The notes: generated by a model not told the origin, from the sequence alone. Counted from the stretch's first letter, positions 6,801 through 14,303 are shown. The stretch is 22,019 bases of DNA from Ardenticatenaceae bacterium (GCA_020634315.1 JACKBV010000047.1:1-22019), one strand, 5' to 3'. Program-made: numbers and translations.

Positions 6801-8771
6801 TTCCAGCCTTTCTTTGTCAATCTCGATCTGCCACAAGCCCTCACCGTTGGCGATGAGATTGCCGTGCCGGTGGGCGTCTTCAATTACCTGCCCACCGCCC
6901 AAACCGTACAGCTTACCGTACAGCAAGAAAGCTGGTTTGAACTGCTGGACGACGCGACAAAAGAGATCAGCATCGAAAGTAACGACATTACCGTTGTCTA
7001 CTTCCGCATCCGGGCATTGAACTTTGGCTTGCAACCGTTCCAGGTCACAGCCATTGGCAGCGAACAAAGCGACGCCATCCTCAAGCAAGTGCGCGTCTAC
7101 CCGGACGGCAAAGAAATTCGCTTCAGCGAATCAGACAAACTGGAATCGGGCATCACCACACAGCAAACCATTGCCATCCCCGCCGATGCCATTGCCGGAA
7201 CACAGCAGCTAACGGTAAAAATCTATCCCGGCATGGTCAGCCAGGTAGTCGAAGGGCTGGATTCCATTTTGCGTATGCCCAACGGCTGCTTCGAGCAAAC
7301 CTCATCGAGCACCTACCCCAATGTGCTGGTGCTCGATTACCTGAAAAGCAGCGGCCAAATCTCGCCCGAAGTGCAGTTCAAAGCGGAAGATTACATCAAC
7401 ATCGGCTACCAACGCCTCACCACGTTTGAGGTGAATGGCGGCGGCTTCTCCCTCTTTGGCGATAACCCGGCTGTCGTCTTGTTGACCGCCTATGGCGTGC
7501 AAGAATTCAGCGATATGAGCAATGTCTACAACGTGGACCCGGAGCTGATCAGTCGCACGGCGGAATGGCTGTTGGCCCAACAAAACAACAATGGCTCCTG
7601 GGGCAGCGAAGGTTGGGTAGAAGGCACTTTTATCTCTGGCCCAGAAAGCGACCCAATGGTTACAACGGCTTACGTATTGTGGAGCCTGGGACGCGCCGGA
7701 TATGGCAACGATAACCGCGTACAAAGCGGCCTCAATTACCTGGCTGGCAAGCAAAGCAGCGTAGATGACCCCTATGCTTTGGCGTTGATAGCAAATGCGT
7801 TTGTTGCCGCCAATGCCACGCAGCAAGGACAAGAGGTACTCTCGCGCTTGGCAGGCATGGCGCAGTTGGAAGGCGAAACGGCATACTGGGGCGCGGCAGA
7901 CAGCACCTTTATGGGCAGCTACGGCAGTGCCGGCAATCTGGAAACAACCGCCCTGGCGACGTTGGCCTTCATCTACAGTGACAGCTATACCGATCTAGCA
8001 AACAAAGGGCTGCTCTATCTGATTCAAAATAAGGACAGCTTTGGCAATTGGGAAACAACACAAGCCACAATCCTGTCGCTGCAAGCGTTCATCGCCAGCG
8101 CCAAGCTGGGCAGCGAAGATGTCAATGCCACTGTGACCATCAAATTGAACAACGGCCAAACCCGCGAATTGACGGTGACACCGGAAAATTATGATGTGGT
8201 GCAGTTGGTGACATTTGACGATGTCCCGCTCGGTGAAAACGTGGTGGACATCACCATACAGGGTGAAGGCAAGTTGATGTACCAGGTAGCGGGCAGCTAT
8301 TACCTGCCCTGGGGCAAACTGGCTGATTATCCCGAAGTCGTGGACTCACAAGACCTGGTTAGCATAGACGTTGTTTATGACCGCACCGAACTGCAAGTAG
8401 ATGATGTGGTGACGGTAGATGTCACGGTGAACTTGAATGAGCCAGATGGTCGTGCGGATTGGGCGATGATTGACCTGGGTATTCCGCCTGGGTTTAGTGT
8501 GAACACGGAAGACCTCAGTGCGCTGGTACAGCAGTTTGACAATATCGGGTCAGATTACAACGGGGCGACGATTGAACGGTATGAACTGACCGGACGGCAA
8601 ATCTTGTTGTACATCGGCAATCTGAGCGGCGAGCAAGCGTTGACCTTTAGCTATGGGTTAACGGCAAAGTTCCCGCTGCGTGCGCAGACTCCGGCAAGTA
8701 ATGCCTATGATTATTACAATCCGGGTGTGTCGGGTGAGGATGCGCCGCAGGTGTTGACGGTGAATGGTTAG
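3876..8771 (+). CDS. Bacterial alpha-2-macroglobulin family protein with thioester and six-TM insertion
   Basis: The product is 1631 residues, a usual length for bacterial alpha-2-macroglobulins. AAGGAG precedes the ATG. A signal anchor (about 9-28) is followed by MG-type beta domains, with landmarks SSDKPLYQPGQ and SYYRPGDVV. The MG segment ending GLAVVDEAVFAL (near 590) leads into what should be the bait region, but residues about 682-855 hold six TM helices. The A2M domain resumes at FFPETMFWLPDG (about 921). The thioester motif GCFEQ has C1138, E1140 and Q1141, followed by the alpha/alpha toroid domain. A receptor-binding-like C-terminus follows, with TGRQILLYIGNL and SNAYDYYNP. The family traps proteases covalently when the bait is cut. 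One anchor plus six helices would keep both halves outside the cell, so the topology is self-consistent. The usual partner pbpC is not adjacent. A hairpin follows the stop. Confidence 0.95.
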   Translation: MSRKNRTRLGIAFLIIVLLGGLSWLSVHYANLPDNLSQHETLVFGQNKLVPGSQAAIRVAVRDSADGEPLENAEINVSLQPASGGRAELVYTGQTNTSGTADVAFTVPDTPENDYTLIIETSSQLGTDRIERPVTLERDYRILLSSDKPLYQPGQIIHLRALALSTFDLVPAAAQPLEVSIADGKGNTVFRDTLTTSDYGVAAVDFQLASEVNSGPYKISAQLGNTLSEKSVTVEPYVLPQFDITINTEKSYYRPGDVVRGSVTAVYFFGKPVNDSEIQLEGFTFDFERQDAFTLQGITDEQGVYEFEFTLPDYIVGSDLEGGLGTFYLQTTITDQADHSEGKGTSLPVTQNALIIEAIPEGGAFRRSVENLLYVLTSYPDGSPAQTRLQVTIPNDTQSISAETGPYGLAAIPVTPTNSWRDVQIIASDDQGNSTTRTIYFEGEYQEESVLLRPEKPAYRVGDTMNLTIFTSVQSGSVYLDIIREGQTISTRALDITSGSTQLAIDLTPEMYGTLELHAYKILRSGSIARDTRLVLVDEANDLAVNFALDKEEYRPGDTAVLNLTTSGQDGSAAQSAIGLAVVDEAVFALAEQDPGFAKLYFLLEQELLQPKYELHGFSVPDLILEQPVDDPILRQAQEGAAQASLAEAAPQNVAFSLNANSREDNMARAYERQESYFTNLSYILFGLTMIVPLAVMGVTGVNLWQQKRLWRSLLWAVGVIVVLVILGVTGLLQEFLSWLDWHGEWMLILIGLLGLISYIGLAIYAWRRQDRAMRWAVGLILLFIPLFLVSAWASEWGGFYPDEAVVVTAVFIICLVPLAFLLRAIAFGQEKRRLLATAATFVALLLLTVPALAISANLGGMSMGGRGVNGIDDGIFVMEEMADIAMPTAAEMEAPMEAGAVDTTVNTQSAGGEAPRLRQFFPETMFWLPDGLTDATGNLTLDVPVADSITTWRLTALASTQDGRLGSATGSLRVFQPFFVNLDLPQALTVGDEIAVPVGVFNYLPTAQTVQLTVQQESWFELLDDATKEISIESNDITVVYFRIRALNFGLQPFQVTAIGSEQSDAILKQVRVYPDGKEIRFSESDKLESGITTQQTIAIPADAIAGTQQLTVKIYPGMVSQVVEGLDSILRMPNGCFEQTSSSTYPNVLVLDYLKSSGQISPEVQFKAEDYINIGYQRLTTFEVNGGGFSLFGDNPAVVLLTAYGVQEFSDMSNVYNVDPELISRTAEWLLAQQNNNGSWGSEGWVEGTFISGPESDPMVTTAYVLWSLGRAGYGNDNRVQSGLNYLAGKQSSVDDPYALALIANAFVAANATQQGQEVLSRLAGMAQLEGETAYWGAADSTFMGSYGSAGNLETTALATLAFIYSDSYTDLANKGLLYLIQNKDSFGNWETTQATILSLQAFIASAKLGSEDVNATVTIKLNNGQTRELTVTPENYDVVQLVTFDDVPLGENVVDITIQGEGKLMYQVAGSYYLPWGKLADYPEVVDSQDLVSIDVVYDRTELQVDDVVTVDVTVNLNEPDGRADWAMIDLGIPPGFSVNTEDLSALVQQFDNIGSDYNGATIERYELTGRQILLYIGNLSGEQALTFSYGLTAKFPLRAQTPASNAYDYYNPGVSGEDAPQVLTVNG

Positions 8772-8791
8772 CGGTAAGTAGTGATGGAAGA

Positions 8792-8823
8792 ATACGGCCG
8801 TTTCCTGGCGGAAACGGCCGTAT
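8792..8823 (+). terminator. Hairpin built from two ACGGCCGT octamers after the alpha-2-macroglobulin gene
   Basis: ATACGGCCGTTTCC (8792-8805) pairs perfectly with GGAAACGGCCGTAT (8810-8823) around a TGGC loop, 20 bp beyond the stop. Each arm contains one octamer. There is no T run, so it may be a weak terminator or an mRNA 3'-end stabiliser. From here to 9146 (about 320 bases) I see only a lone octamer at 8954 and the promoter region described next. Confidence 0.6.
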
Positions 8824-9022
8824 CCTCCAAAAGAAAACCGCACGACAGCCATCTTCATTAGGGAACTTGTTAGGTCTTTCCAGAAAAGCCGAATAGTTAC
8901 GAATTTTTCATCAATCACGGCTGGTTGAGCGCAGATGTAGTGGAGTACGGGAAACGGCCGTAACCCATCCCCCAAAAGAGCACGACAACACATTTTCCTA
9001 CCTTAAAACTTTCTCTTTTTTG

Positions 9023-9061
9023 TACCAAAAAGTAGACCATTAGTTCTAATTTTGGTATACT
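9023..9061 (+). promoter_or_regulatory. Promoter of the VOC gene framed by an inverted repeat
   Basis: TAGACC (9033-9038) and TATACT (9056-9061) are spaced by 17 bp and look like a sigma70-type promoter, about 85 bp before the ATG at 9147. TACCAAAA (9023-9030) and TTTTGGTA (9050-9057) form a perfect 8-bp inverted repeat that brackets the -35 and overlaps the -10. This is a plausible operator layout, but no regulator is identified. Confidence 0.45.
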
Positions 9062-9146
9062 ATCAAGGTTGTTATTCGCAACACATACCCAAATTCAAAT
9101 ACAACATCACACTCTACTTTGCGCCCCACATAAAGGAGATTTCACG

Positions 9147-9947
9147 ATGCAAGTTGTCAAGCAATACCCTGATGGCCTGTTTTGCTGGGTAGACCTATCC
9201 ACGACCGATCTGGAAGCCGCCAAAGCTTTCTATGGTGGCCTGTTTGGTTGGGAATTCGACGATATGCCCATTGATATGGGCGGCTTTTACACAATGTGTC
9301 AGATTGATGGCTACAACGTTGCTGGAATGGGTGGCATGAGTCCTGACATGCAGGCGCAAGGCATCCCCCCCTTCTGGTCATCGTATGTCAAGCATGACGA
9401 TGTTGATGCCATAGCCGAAAAAATCACAGCTGCCGGTGGCATGCTGATGTTCCCGCCAATGGATGTGATGAATGAAGGGCGTATGGCTATGGCGCAAGAC
9501 CCAAGCGGGGCCGCTTTTGGGGTCTGGCAGCCAAAAAACAATACCGGTGCGCAGTTGGTCAATATCCCCAATACGCTAATCTGGAATGAGCTGCAAACAC
9601 GGGACAAAGCGGCAGCAAACGCTTTTTACACCCAGGTTTTTGATTGGGGATATGCAGAAGATGGTAATGGGTATGGGATGTATAAAGTGGGCGAACGCAT
9701 CCAGGCGGGCATGATGCAGATGGATGAGACCTGGGACGCCAGCATCCCGGCCAATTGGGCCGTTTATTTTATGGTGACGGATGCAGACGCCGCAGCCGCC
9801 AAAGCCAGCGAGTTGGGTGGAACCATCATCGTTCCCGTCACGGCAGCGGGCGAAATGGGCCGGTTTGCTGTGGTGCGCGATCCGCAAGGGGGCGTCTTCA
9901 CCATCATGCAGTTTAGCGGTCCGGTTGATCCACCGCCTGGATACTAA
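9147..9947 (+). CDS. VOC superfamily protein, two tandem glyoxalase/bleomycin-resistance-like domains
   Basis: The product is 266 residues. The ATG at 9147 is chosen because AAAGGAGAT lies 7-8 bases upstream and family homology begins here; the frame itself is open further upstream. The first VOC module spans about 8-130, with WVDLSTTDLEAAKAFYGGLFGW and the closing QDPSGAAFGVWQP. The second spans about 145-258, with WNELQTRDKAAANAFYTQVF and RDPQGGVFTIMQF. Such two-domain proteins form the metal-binding beta-alpha-beta-beta-beta fold of glyoxalase I, extradiol dioxygenases and antibiotic-binding proteins; the substrate cannot be assigned. No signal peptide is seen, so it should be cytoplasmic. 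It is methionine-rich (for example YGMYKVGERIQAGMMQM). The gene stands alone with its own promoter and a strong terminator, and it contains no ACGGCCGT octamer. Confidence 0.92.
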   Translation: MQVVKQYPDGLFCWVDLSTTDLEAAKAFYGGLFGWEFDDMPIDMGGFYTMCQIDGYNVAGMGGMSPDMQAQGIPPFWSSYVKHDDVDAIAEKITAAGGMLMFPPMDVMNEGRMAMAQDPSGAAFGVWQPKNNTGAQLVNIPNTLIWNELQTRDKAAANAFYTQVFDWGYAEDGNGYGMYKVGERIQAGMMQMDETWDASIPANWAVYFMVTDADAAAAKASELGGTIIVPVTAAGEMGRFAVVRDPQGGVFTIMQFSGPVDPPPGY

Positions 9948-9962
9948 AGAAAGGCTGATAGG

Positions 9963-10000
9963 CAAGCATGCAAGGTTGTTACCTTGCATGCTTGTTTTTT
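9963..10000 (+). terminator. Rho-independent terminator of the VOC gene
   Basis: CAAGCATGCAAGG (9963-9975) pairs perfectly with CCTTGCATGCTTG (9982-9994) around TTGTTA and is followed by six further T residues. It begins 15 bp after the stop codon and sits between convergent genes. Confidence 0.93.
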
Positions 10001-10054
10001 CTTCATTGCCAAGGTTTAGGGGGAGAACTCAAAGATTTCGTACAACTGACCATG

Positions 10055-10828
10055 TTACGGCTGCCGTGTCCGCAAAAAGCCAACAACGGCGAGGCGAATA
10101 CAGGTGTCGCCCCAAGGAATTGTTGGGTCTGGCAGCAGTAATGTCTGGCTCATGACAGGCCACAACGCTTCCCAATTGTGCCGCCGGGCAAGTTGCTCGT
10201 ATTGCCCATACAAACCCACGACAACGCCATACATTTCATTTTTAGATGATTGGGCTTTGCTAAGATGGTGCGTGCTGATGACATCTGGCACATCAATGCC
10301 GTGCAAGCGCACATGGCTTAATGCCTGGCGCAGGTGAAATGTCATATGTGTCAGGCGCTGTGTGAATGGTATGGACGAGGGATCGGAAACGGCCGTCCAC
10401 AGTTCCGCCATCTGCAATTCCACAGGCAAATCACGAATCAAATTCTCCAGCGTGACCAACACATACTTGAGAAGCTGGTTTTGTGGCGTGTTCTCCTGAC
10501 GCAGCGGCGGGCGGCACACATACAAAGCCGGATTCACCTCATTTTGCAGGCGCATCTTGGTAGTTGCCGGCCAATCAACCCGCCCCCGAATTTGCCCCTG
10601 ATAGGTGACACGTTCACGGCGCGTGCTGCGCTGTAACTGGCGCAGCAGCAGCGGCAAGGTGTCGCGGACAAAGGCCAGAATGTCATATCCATTGCGTGTA
10701 TCGGCAAGCAAATAGGCAGCAGACAAGGCACGCGCCAAACCGGGATCGGCCGTTACCACCGCCTGTGGATCGGCAATAGATACGCCCTGCAATAAATAAT
10801 GTAAAAATTGGTCACGTCCGCTTGCCAA
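10055..10828 (-). CDS. Protein of unknown function with weak resemblance to McrC/DUF2357-type proteins
   Basis: The product is 257 residues. The start is the TTG at 10828: AAGGAG lies eight bases upstream, while the nearby ATG at 10836 is out of frame. No signal peptide or TM segment is seen. The central stretch contains YQGQIRGRVDW and, about 35 residues later, NTPQNQLLKYVLVTLENLI. A G-R-(I/V)-D-W motif followed by a D/N-T-P-x-N-x-L-L-K motif is reminiscent of McrC-like and DUF2357 proteins tied to restriction systems. I see no PD-(D/E)xK nuclease motif, and the protein is shorter than those families, so function is not assigned. The downstream minus-strand gap to the VOC terminator is short. 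The next minus-strand gene upstream, a lipoprotein, ends 33 bp away, so the two may be co-transcribed. Confidence 0.8.
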   Translation of the reverse strand: MASGRDQFLHYLLQGVSIADPQAVVTADPGLARALSAAYLLADTRNGYDILAFVRDTLPLLLRQLQRSTRRERVTYQGQIRGRVDWPATTKMRLQNEVNPALYVCRPPLRQENTPQNQLLKYVLVTLENLIRDLPVELQMAELWTAVSDPSSIPFTQRLTHMTFHLRQALSHVRLHGIDVPDVISTHHLSKAQSSKNEMYGVVVGLYGQYEQLARRHNWEALWPVMSQTLLLPDPTIPWGDTCIRLAVVGFLRTRQP

Positions 10829-10861
10829 AACCCCATCTCCTTATGGCGACAATAAATACGC

Positions 10862-11461
10862 TTATGGGTGATCGTCTACCGTTCCGTTCTCCACGTAGGT
10901 CACTAACGTATCCCACGATTTCAAGCCAAAGGGGGTTATCTCAAAGCTGCCATCCGGGTAAATGATGACAATGGGTGTGGATGTGGGCGAGAGAATCTGG
11001 TCGCCAAATGCATCCTCTAACGCGGTTGACATGGCTTGCGTGGTAACAGCGTAGGGCCAGGTATACCCTTCTTCGCTGGCAAACGCTTCCAGGGAAACGG
11101 CCGTTTCACTGGGGTCCACATCCAATATCACAGCCACCACCTGCTCCGGGTCCAAATTATCCAGCGCCCGCTTCACCTCCTCCTGCTGACGCTTACAAAA
11201 CGGACACCACGTAGCCATCGTCTCAAAAATAACCGTCTTGCCGCGAAAGTCAGACAAAGTAAACGATTCACCCGAATGCACATTCACCAGTTCAATATTC
11301 TGCCAGGCTGGCTGCACCGTAGGAAGAGGATTGATCATATCATCCTTATCCATCGGCGGCAGACCGGTTAGATTCCGGTCATTACGGCGTTGATCACAAC
11401 CCATTAACAACAAAACCAGCACAAGACCAAATAAAATCCCACTCCTGAATTTTCTATTCAT
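10862..11461 (-). CDS. Thioredoxin-like (TlpA/ResA/AhpC-type redoxin) lipoprotein
   Basis: The product is 199 residues from the ATG at 11461. A lipoprotein signal peptide is visible: MNRKFRSG, a leucine/valine core and the lipobox LLMGC with Cys22. A linker leads into a thioredoxin fold with the redox motif W85-C86-P-F-C89 in ETMATWCPFCKRQ, then VVAVILDVDPSE and the STPIVIIYPDG strand carrying the cis-proline. TlpA/ResA proteins reduce or shuffle disulfides outside the cytoplasmic membrane, for example during cytochrome c maturation; the partner here is unknown. A GTG at 11479 would add six residues (MQNKGI) before the signal peptide, but AAAGG before the ATG and normal signal-peptide geometry favour 11461. 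It is divergent from the KASIII-like gene, with about 150 bp between starts. Confidence 0.93.
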   Translation of the reverse strand: MNRKFRSGILFGLVLVLLLMGCDQRRNDRNLTGLPPMDKDDMINPLPTVQPAWQNIELVNVHSGESFTLSDFRGKTVIFETMATWCPFCKRQQEEVKRALDNLDPEQVVAVILDVDPSETAVSLEAFASEEGYTWPYAVTTQAMSTALEDAFGDQILSPTSTPIVIIYPDGSFEITPFGLKSWDTLVTYVENGTVDDHP

Positions 11462-11503
11462 AATACCTTTGTTTTGCACCTATCACTCTCTTCAAATAAG
11501 TCC

Positions 11504-11509
11504 ATTATA
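11504..11509 (-). promoter_or_regulatory. -10 box for the redoxin lipoprotein gene
   Basis: The minus strand reads TATAAT here, 42 bp before the lipoprotein ATG. The -35 region at 16-18 bp spacing is poor, so only the -10 is claimed. Confidence 0.4.
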
Positions 11510-11529
11510 TAACGAAACCATTACATCAT

Positions 11530-11558
11530 TTGTATCTGACCTGTAACCACATTATGCT
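11530..11558 (+). promoter_or_regulatory. Promoter for the KASIII-like gene
   Basis: TTGTAT (11530-11535) and TATGCT (11553-11558) are separated by 17 bp, followed by a leader of about 50 bp to the ATG at 11614. Both hexamers differ from consensus by one or two bases. Confidence 0.5.
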
Positions 11559-11613
11559 ATGCTGATAAAGTTCATTCCAAATAACAACACCAAAGAGTGA
11601 GCAAATTCTAACC

Positions 11614-12612
11614 ATGACTCGATATGCAACTATTCTCAGCACCGGGCGCTACGTGCCGGAAAAGGTGCTCCCCAACGCTTATTTTGACCAAATATTAAAT
11701 CGCAAGGTAGATGAATGGCTGGTGCAAAACGTCGGCATCCGCGAACGGCATGTGATGGCTCCCGATGAAACAACCAGCGATTTAGCGCTGCATGCGGCAC
11801 AGCAAGCATTAGCCCGTGCCCAGTTACAACCGGCACAGCTTGATCTCATCATCGTGGCAACAGACACGCCTGATTATATTAGCCCCGGAACGTCGAGCGT
11901 GCTGCAAGGCAAGCTGGGTGCGGTCAATGCCGGGACGTTTGATGTTAATTGTGCCTGTGCCGGTTGGGCGACGGCGATGGAAACGGCCGCTCGCTTCATC
12001 ATGACCGACAGCGACATCAACTATGTTCTCGTTGTTGGTGCGTATGGCATGACGCGCTTTGTGGATTACACAGATCATTATACGTGTACCCTTTTTGCCG
12101 ATGGGGCAGGGGCAACCGTGTTAGGCGCAAGTGATAAGCCTGGCTTTATTGCCGGGAAACGCTTTGCCGATGGCACCTTCAGCGATGCACTTGGTATTTA
12201 TACGGGCGGGACAGCTTGCCCAACCACGCCAATTGCGACGAATGGCGGCGTGCCTCGCGTACAATTTGTGCGCAAGTTCCCCGCCACCTTCAACACGGAG
12301 CATTGGCCGCGTTTAGTGCGTGAAACGGTGGCAAAAGCGGGCATGACCCTCGATGATGTTGATTTTTATCTGTTCACGCAGCTAAACCTGAACACCATTA
12401 AGCTGATAATGGAGCTGTTAGAGCAGCCTTTGCACAAAACGCATTGGATTATGGATAAATGGGGGTACACAGGCTCCGCTTGCATCCCGATGGCGTTGGA
12501 TGATGCTATCGAAATTGGGCGCGGGCCGCAGCCCGGCGACACAATCCTCTTTTGTGCCAGCGGCGGCGGCATTGCCATGGCGGCCAGTGTGTGGCGCTGG
12601 ACAGAAGGGTAG
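11614..12612 (+). CDS. KASIII (FabH)-fold condensing enzyme homologue with non-standard active site
   Basis: The product is 332 residues, the normal size for FabH-like beta-ketoacyl-ACP synthase III. Thiolase-fold landmarks include GIRERHV, DLIIVATDTPDYISPGTSS and FDVNCACAGW. The last aligns with the E. coli FabH FDVAAACAGF motif and places the nucleophile at Cys115. FADGAGATVLG and FCASGGGIAMAASVWRW at the end also fit. FabH normally uses Cys-His-Asn. Here the HQAN motif reads TQLN (Thr255 for His), and HGNTSAAS reads WGYTGSAC (Tyr285 for Asn). Classical decarboxylative condensation is therefore doubtful; acyl transfer or non-decarboxylative condensation are alternatives. An acyl-CoA ligase follows after 108 bp, suggesting a two-gene unit that activates and then transfers or condenses an acyl chain. 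It is not clearly the housekeeping fabH, since no other fatty-acid synthesis gene is nearby. Confidence 0.9.
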   Translation: MTRYATILSTGRYVPEKVLPNAYFDQILNRKVDEWLVQNVGIRERHVMAPDETTSDLALHAAQQALARAQLQPAQLDLIIVATDTPDYISPGTSSVLQGKLGAVNAGTFDVNCACAGWATAMETAARFIMTDSDINYVLVVGAYGMTRFVDYTDHYTCTLFADGAGATVLGASDKPGFIAGKRFADGTFSDALGIYTGGTACPTTPIATNGGVPRVQFVRKFPATFNTEHWPRLVRETVAKAGMTLDDVDFYLFTQLNLNTIKLIMELLEQPLHKTHWIMDKWGYTGSACIPMALDDAIEIGRGPQPGDTILFCASGGGIAMAASVWRWTEG

Positions 12613-12635
12613 GTAAGTGAACGGTAAGGGGTGGT

Positions 12636-12677
12636 CGGTGAACGGTCAAGGTTGTTTGGGGGAAGCGCCGTTCACCG
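12636..12677. other. Intergenic stem-loop between KASIII-like and ligase genes
   Basis: CGGTGAACGG (12636-12645) and CCGTTCACCG (12668-12677) form a perfect 10-bp stem with a 22-base loop. GTGAACGGT also occurs as a direct repeat just upstream (12617). There is no T run, so transcription could continue into the ligase gene. It may act as an attenuator or mRNA processing site. Confidence 0.45.
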
Positions 12678-12720
12678 GTTATCGACTGGCAATTAGCGGT
12701 TACTGAAAAGGGAGCAGACG

Positions 12721-14265
12721 ATGTATATCGGCGATTATCTCGGCAGACGAGCAATTTATTCCCCGGACGCATTAGCCATTGTAGACGCAGGCAAGTCGCC
12801 GGTGTGGCGGCTGACTTTTGCGCAAATGAATGAGCGGGCGAACCGGCTGGCGAATTGGCTGCAACAGGAAGCGGGCATTGGCTATGGCGACCGTGTGGCG
12901 ATTTTGGCGCGGGATGGGGTGGAGCACCTCGATTTGTTTTTCGCCTGTGCCAAGTTGGGCGCAATCCATACGGCGTTGAATTGGCGGCTGCATTGGCGCG
13001 AGTTGGTGGGTATTCTGGAAAACACCACGCCGAAGGTTATTGTGTATTCGGATGATTTTCGGGAGGCGGTGCAGAATTTACAGAATGACCCAGAGGTGAC
13101 TTGTCTCTCCCATTTTGTGCATATTGAAGGGGAGGGTGTGCCCGACAGTTATTTGTTTGAGAATTGTTTGCAAATGGGGACAACAACGCCGGTGGTGACG
13201 CCGCAGGTGACGGATGAAACGATTGCCGCTCTTATTTTTACGGGGGGCACGACGGGTTTGCCGAAGGCGGCACAGGTTTCGCACCGCATGATTGCCTGGA
13301 ATACGCTCAATACGGTGATTCATGACCTGCATCATGAGGATGTTTACCTGAATGTTTTCCCGCTTTTCCATACGGGCGGGCTTTTTGTGTATACGCTGCC
13401 GCAAGTGGTGCTGGGGGGAACGACAATTATTGTGCGGCAATTTGAACCGGCGCAGATATTGTCGTTGATTGAGCAGGAAAAGGTGACGGTGTTTGCGGGT
13501 GTGCCGACGATGTACCAGTTGTTAACGCAAGCAGAGAATTGGGAAACGGCCGTTCTCTCATCCCTCCGTTTTTGCACAAGCGGCGGCGCTCCTTTGCCGG
13601 TGCCATTGGTAGAAAAATACACGGCCGAAAAACAAATCCGCTTCAAACAAGGGTTCGGCATGACCGAATTCGGCCCCGGCATCTTCGCCCTGGCAGCAGA
13701 AGACGCCATTCGTCAGGCGGGCAGCATTGGGCGACCCAATTTTTATGTGGACGCACGCGTAGTGGATGACCAAAATCAACCATTAGGCCCCGACGAAGTA
13801 GGCGAATTGGTCTTAAAAGGCCCCAGCCAATCATCTGGCTACTTCAACAATCCCGAAGCAACGGCCGAATGCATGGACGAAGATGGCTGGTTCCACACCG
13901 GCGACCTGGCACAGTACGACGCAGGGTGGTATTTCCGCATTGTTGATCGCAAGAAGGACATGTTTATTTCCGGCGGGGAGAATGTCTATCCGGCCGAGAT
14001 CGAAAAGGTGCTGTATGGGCATACGGCCGTTCACATGTGTGCCGTGGTTGGCCTTCCCGACCCCAAATGGGGCGAAGTTGGCCTCGCTTGCGTCGTTTTG
14101 AAGCCGGGCGCAGCGGCCACAGCGGCCGAACTGCTGCAATATATGCAAGATAACCTCGCCCGCTACAAGGTACCCCGTCGAGTGGAGATCATGGCAGAGC
14201 TGCCCATCTCTGGCGCAGGCAAAATCTTGAAGCGCGAGTTGCAAGAACGCTTTGCCACATCATAA
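12721..14265 (+). CDS. AMP-dependent acyl-CoA synthetase / ligase
   Basis: The product is 514 residues, typical of the ANL adenylate-forming superfamily. AAGGGAG precedes the ATG at 12721. The P-loop-like A3 motif is FTGGTTGLPKA, A5 is GFGMTEFGPG, A7 is GWFHTGDL, and A8 follows as DRKKDMFISGGENVYPAEIE. The C-terminal catalytic lysine lies in SGAGKILKREL. All signature residues look intact, so it should be active. The reaction is ATP plus a carboxylic acid plus CoA (or another thiol acceptor) giving the acyl thioester; similarity in the N-terminal part is to medium/long-chain fatty acyl-CoA ligases, but the chain length is not readable. It is soluble and cytoplasmic. It lies 108 bp behind the KASIII-like gene and ends at a palindromic terminator shared with the convergent DsbA-like gene. 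Confidence 0.95.
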   Translation: MYIGDYLGRRAIYSPDALAIVDAGKSPVWRLTFAQMNERANRLANWLQQEAGIGYGDRVAILARDGVEHLDLFFACAKLGAIHTALNWRLHWRELVGILENTTPKVIVYSDDFREAVQNLQNDPEVTCLSHFVHIEGEGVPDSYLFENCLQMGTTTPVVTPQVTDETIAALIFTGGTTGLPKAAQVSHRMIAWNTLNTVIHDLHHEDVYLNVFPLFHTGGLFVYTLPQVVLGGTTIIVRQFEPAQILSLIEQEKVTVFAGVPTMYQLLTQAENWETAVLSSLRFCTSGGAPLPVPLVEKYTAEKQIRFKQGFGMTEFGPGIFALAAEDAIRQAGSIGRPNFYVDARVVDDQNQPLGPDEVGELVLKGPSQSSGYFNNPEATAECMDEDGWFHTGDLAQYDAGWYFRIVDRKKDMFISGGENVYPAEIEKVLYGHTAVHMCAVVGLPDPKWGEVGLACVVLKPGAAATAAELLQYMQDNLARYKVPRRVEIMAELPISGAGKILKRELQERFATS

Positions 14266-14275
14266 CGTGTGCTGA

Positions 14276-14303
14276 AAGAGGGGTAACGGCCGTTACCCCT
14301 CTT
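14276..14303. terminator. Bidirectional terminator centred on an ACGGCCGT octamer
   Basis: AAGAGGGGTAACGG (14276-14289) and CCGTTACCCCTCTT (14290-14303) form a perfect 28-bp palindrome with the octamer at its centre. Downstream bases are T-rich on the plus strand (CTATTTTATT). It lies 11 bp after the ligase stop and five bp beyond the stop of the convergent gene, so it can serve both. Confidence 0.8.

Noticed and set aside
11614..14265. An ole (OleA-OleC) long-chain olefin cluster
   Set aside because: No OleB hydrolase or OleD reductase is present, and the condensing enzyme lacks the catalytic His and Asn that OleA keeps.
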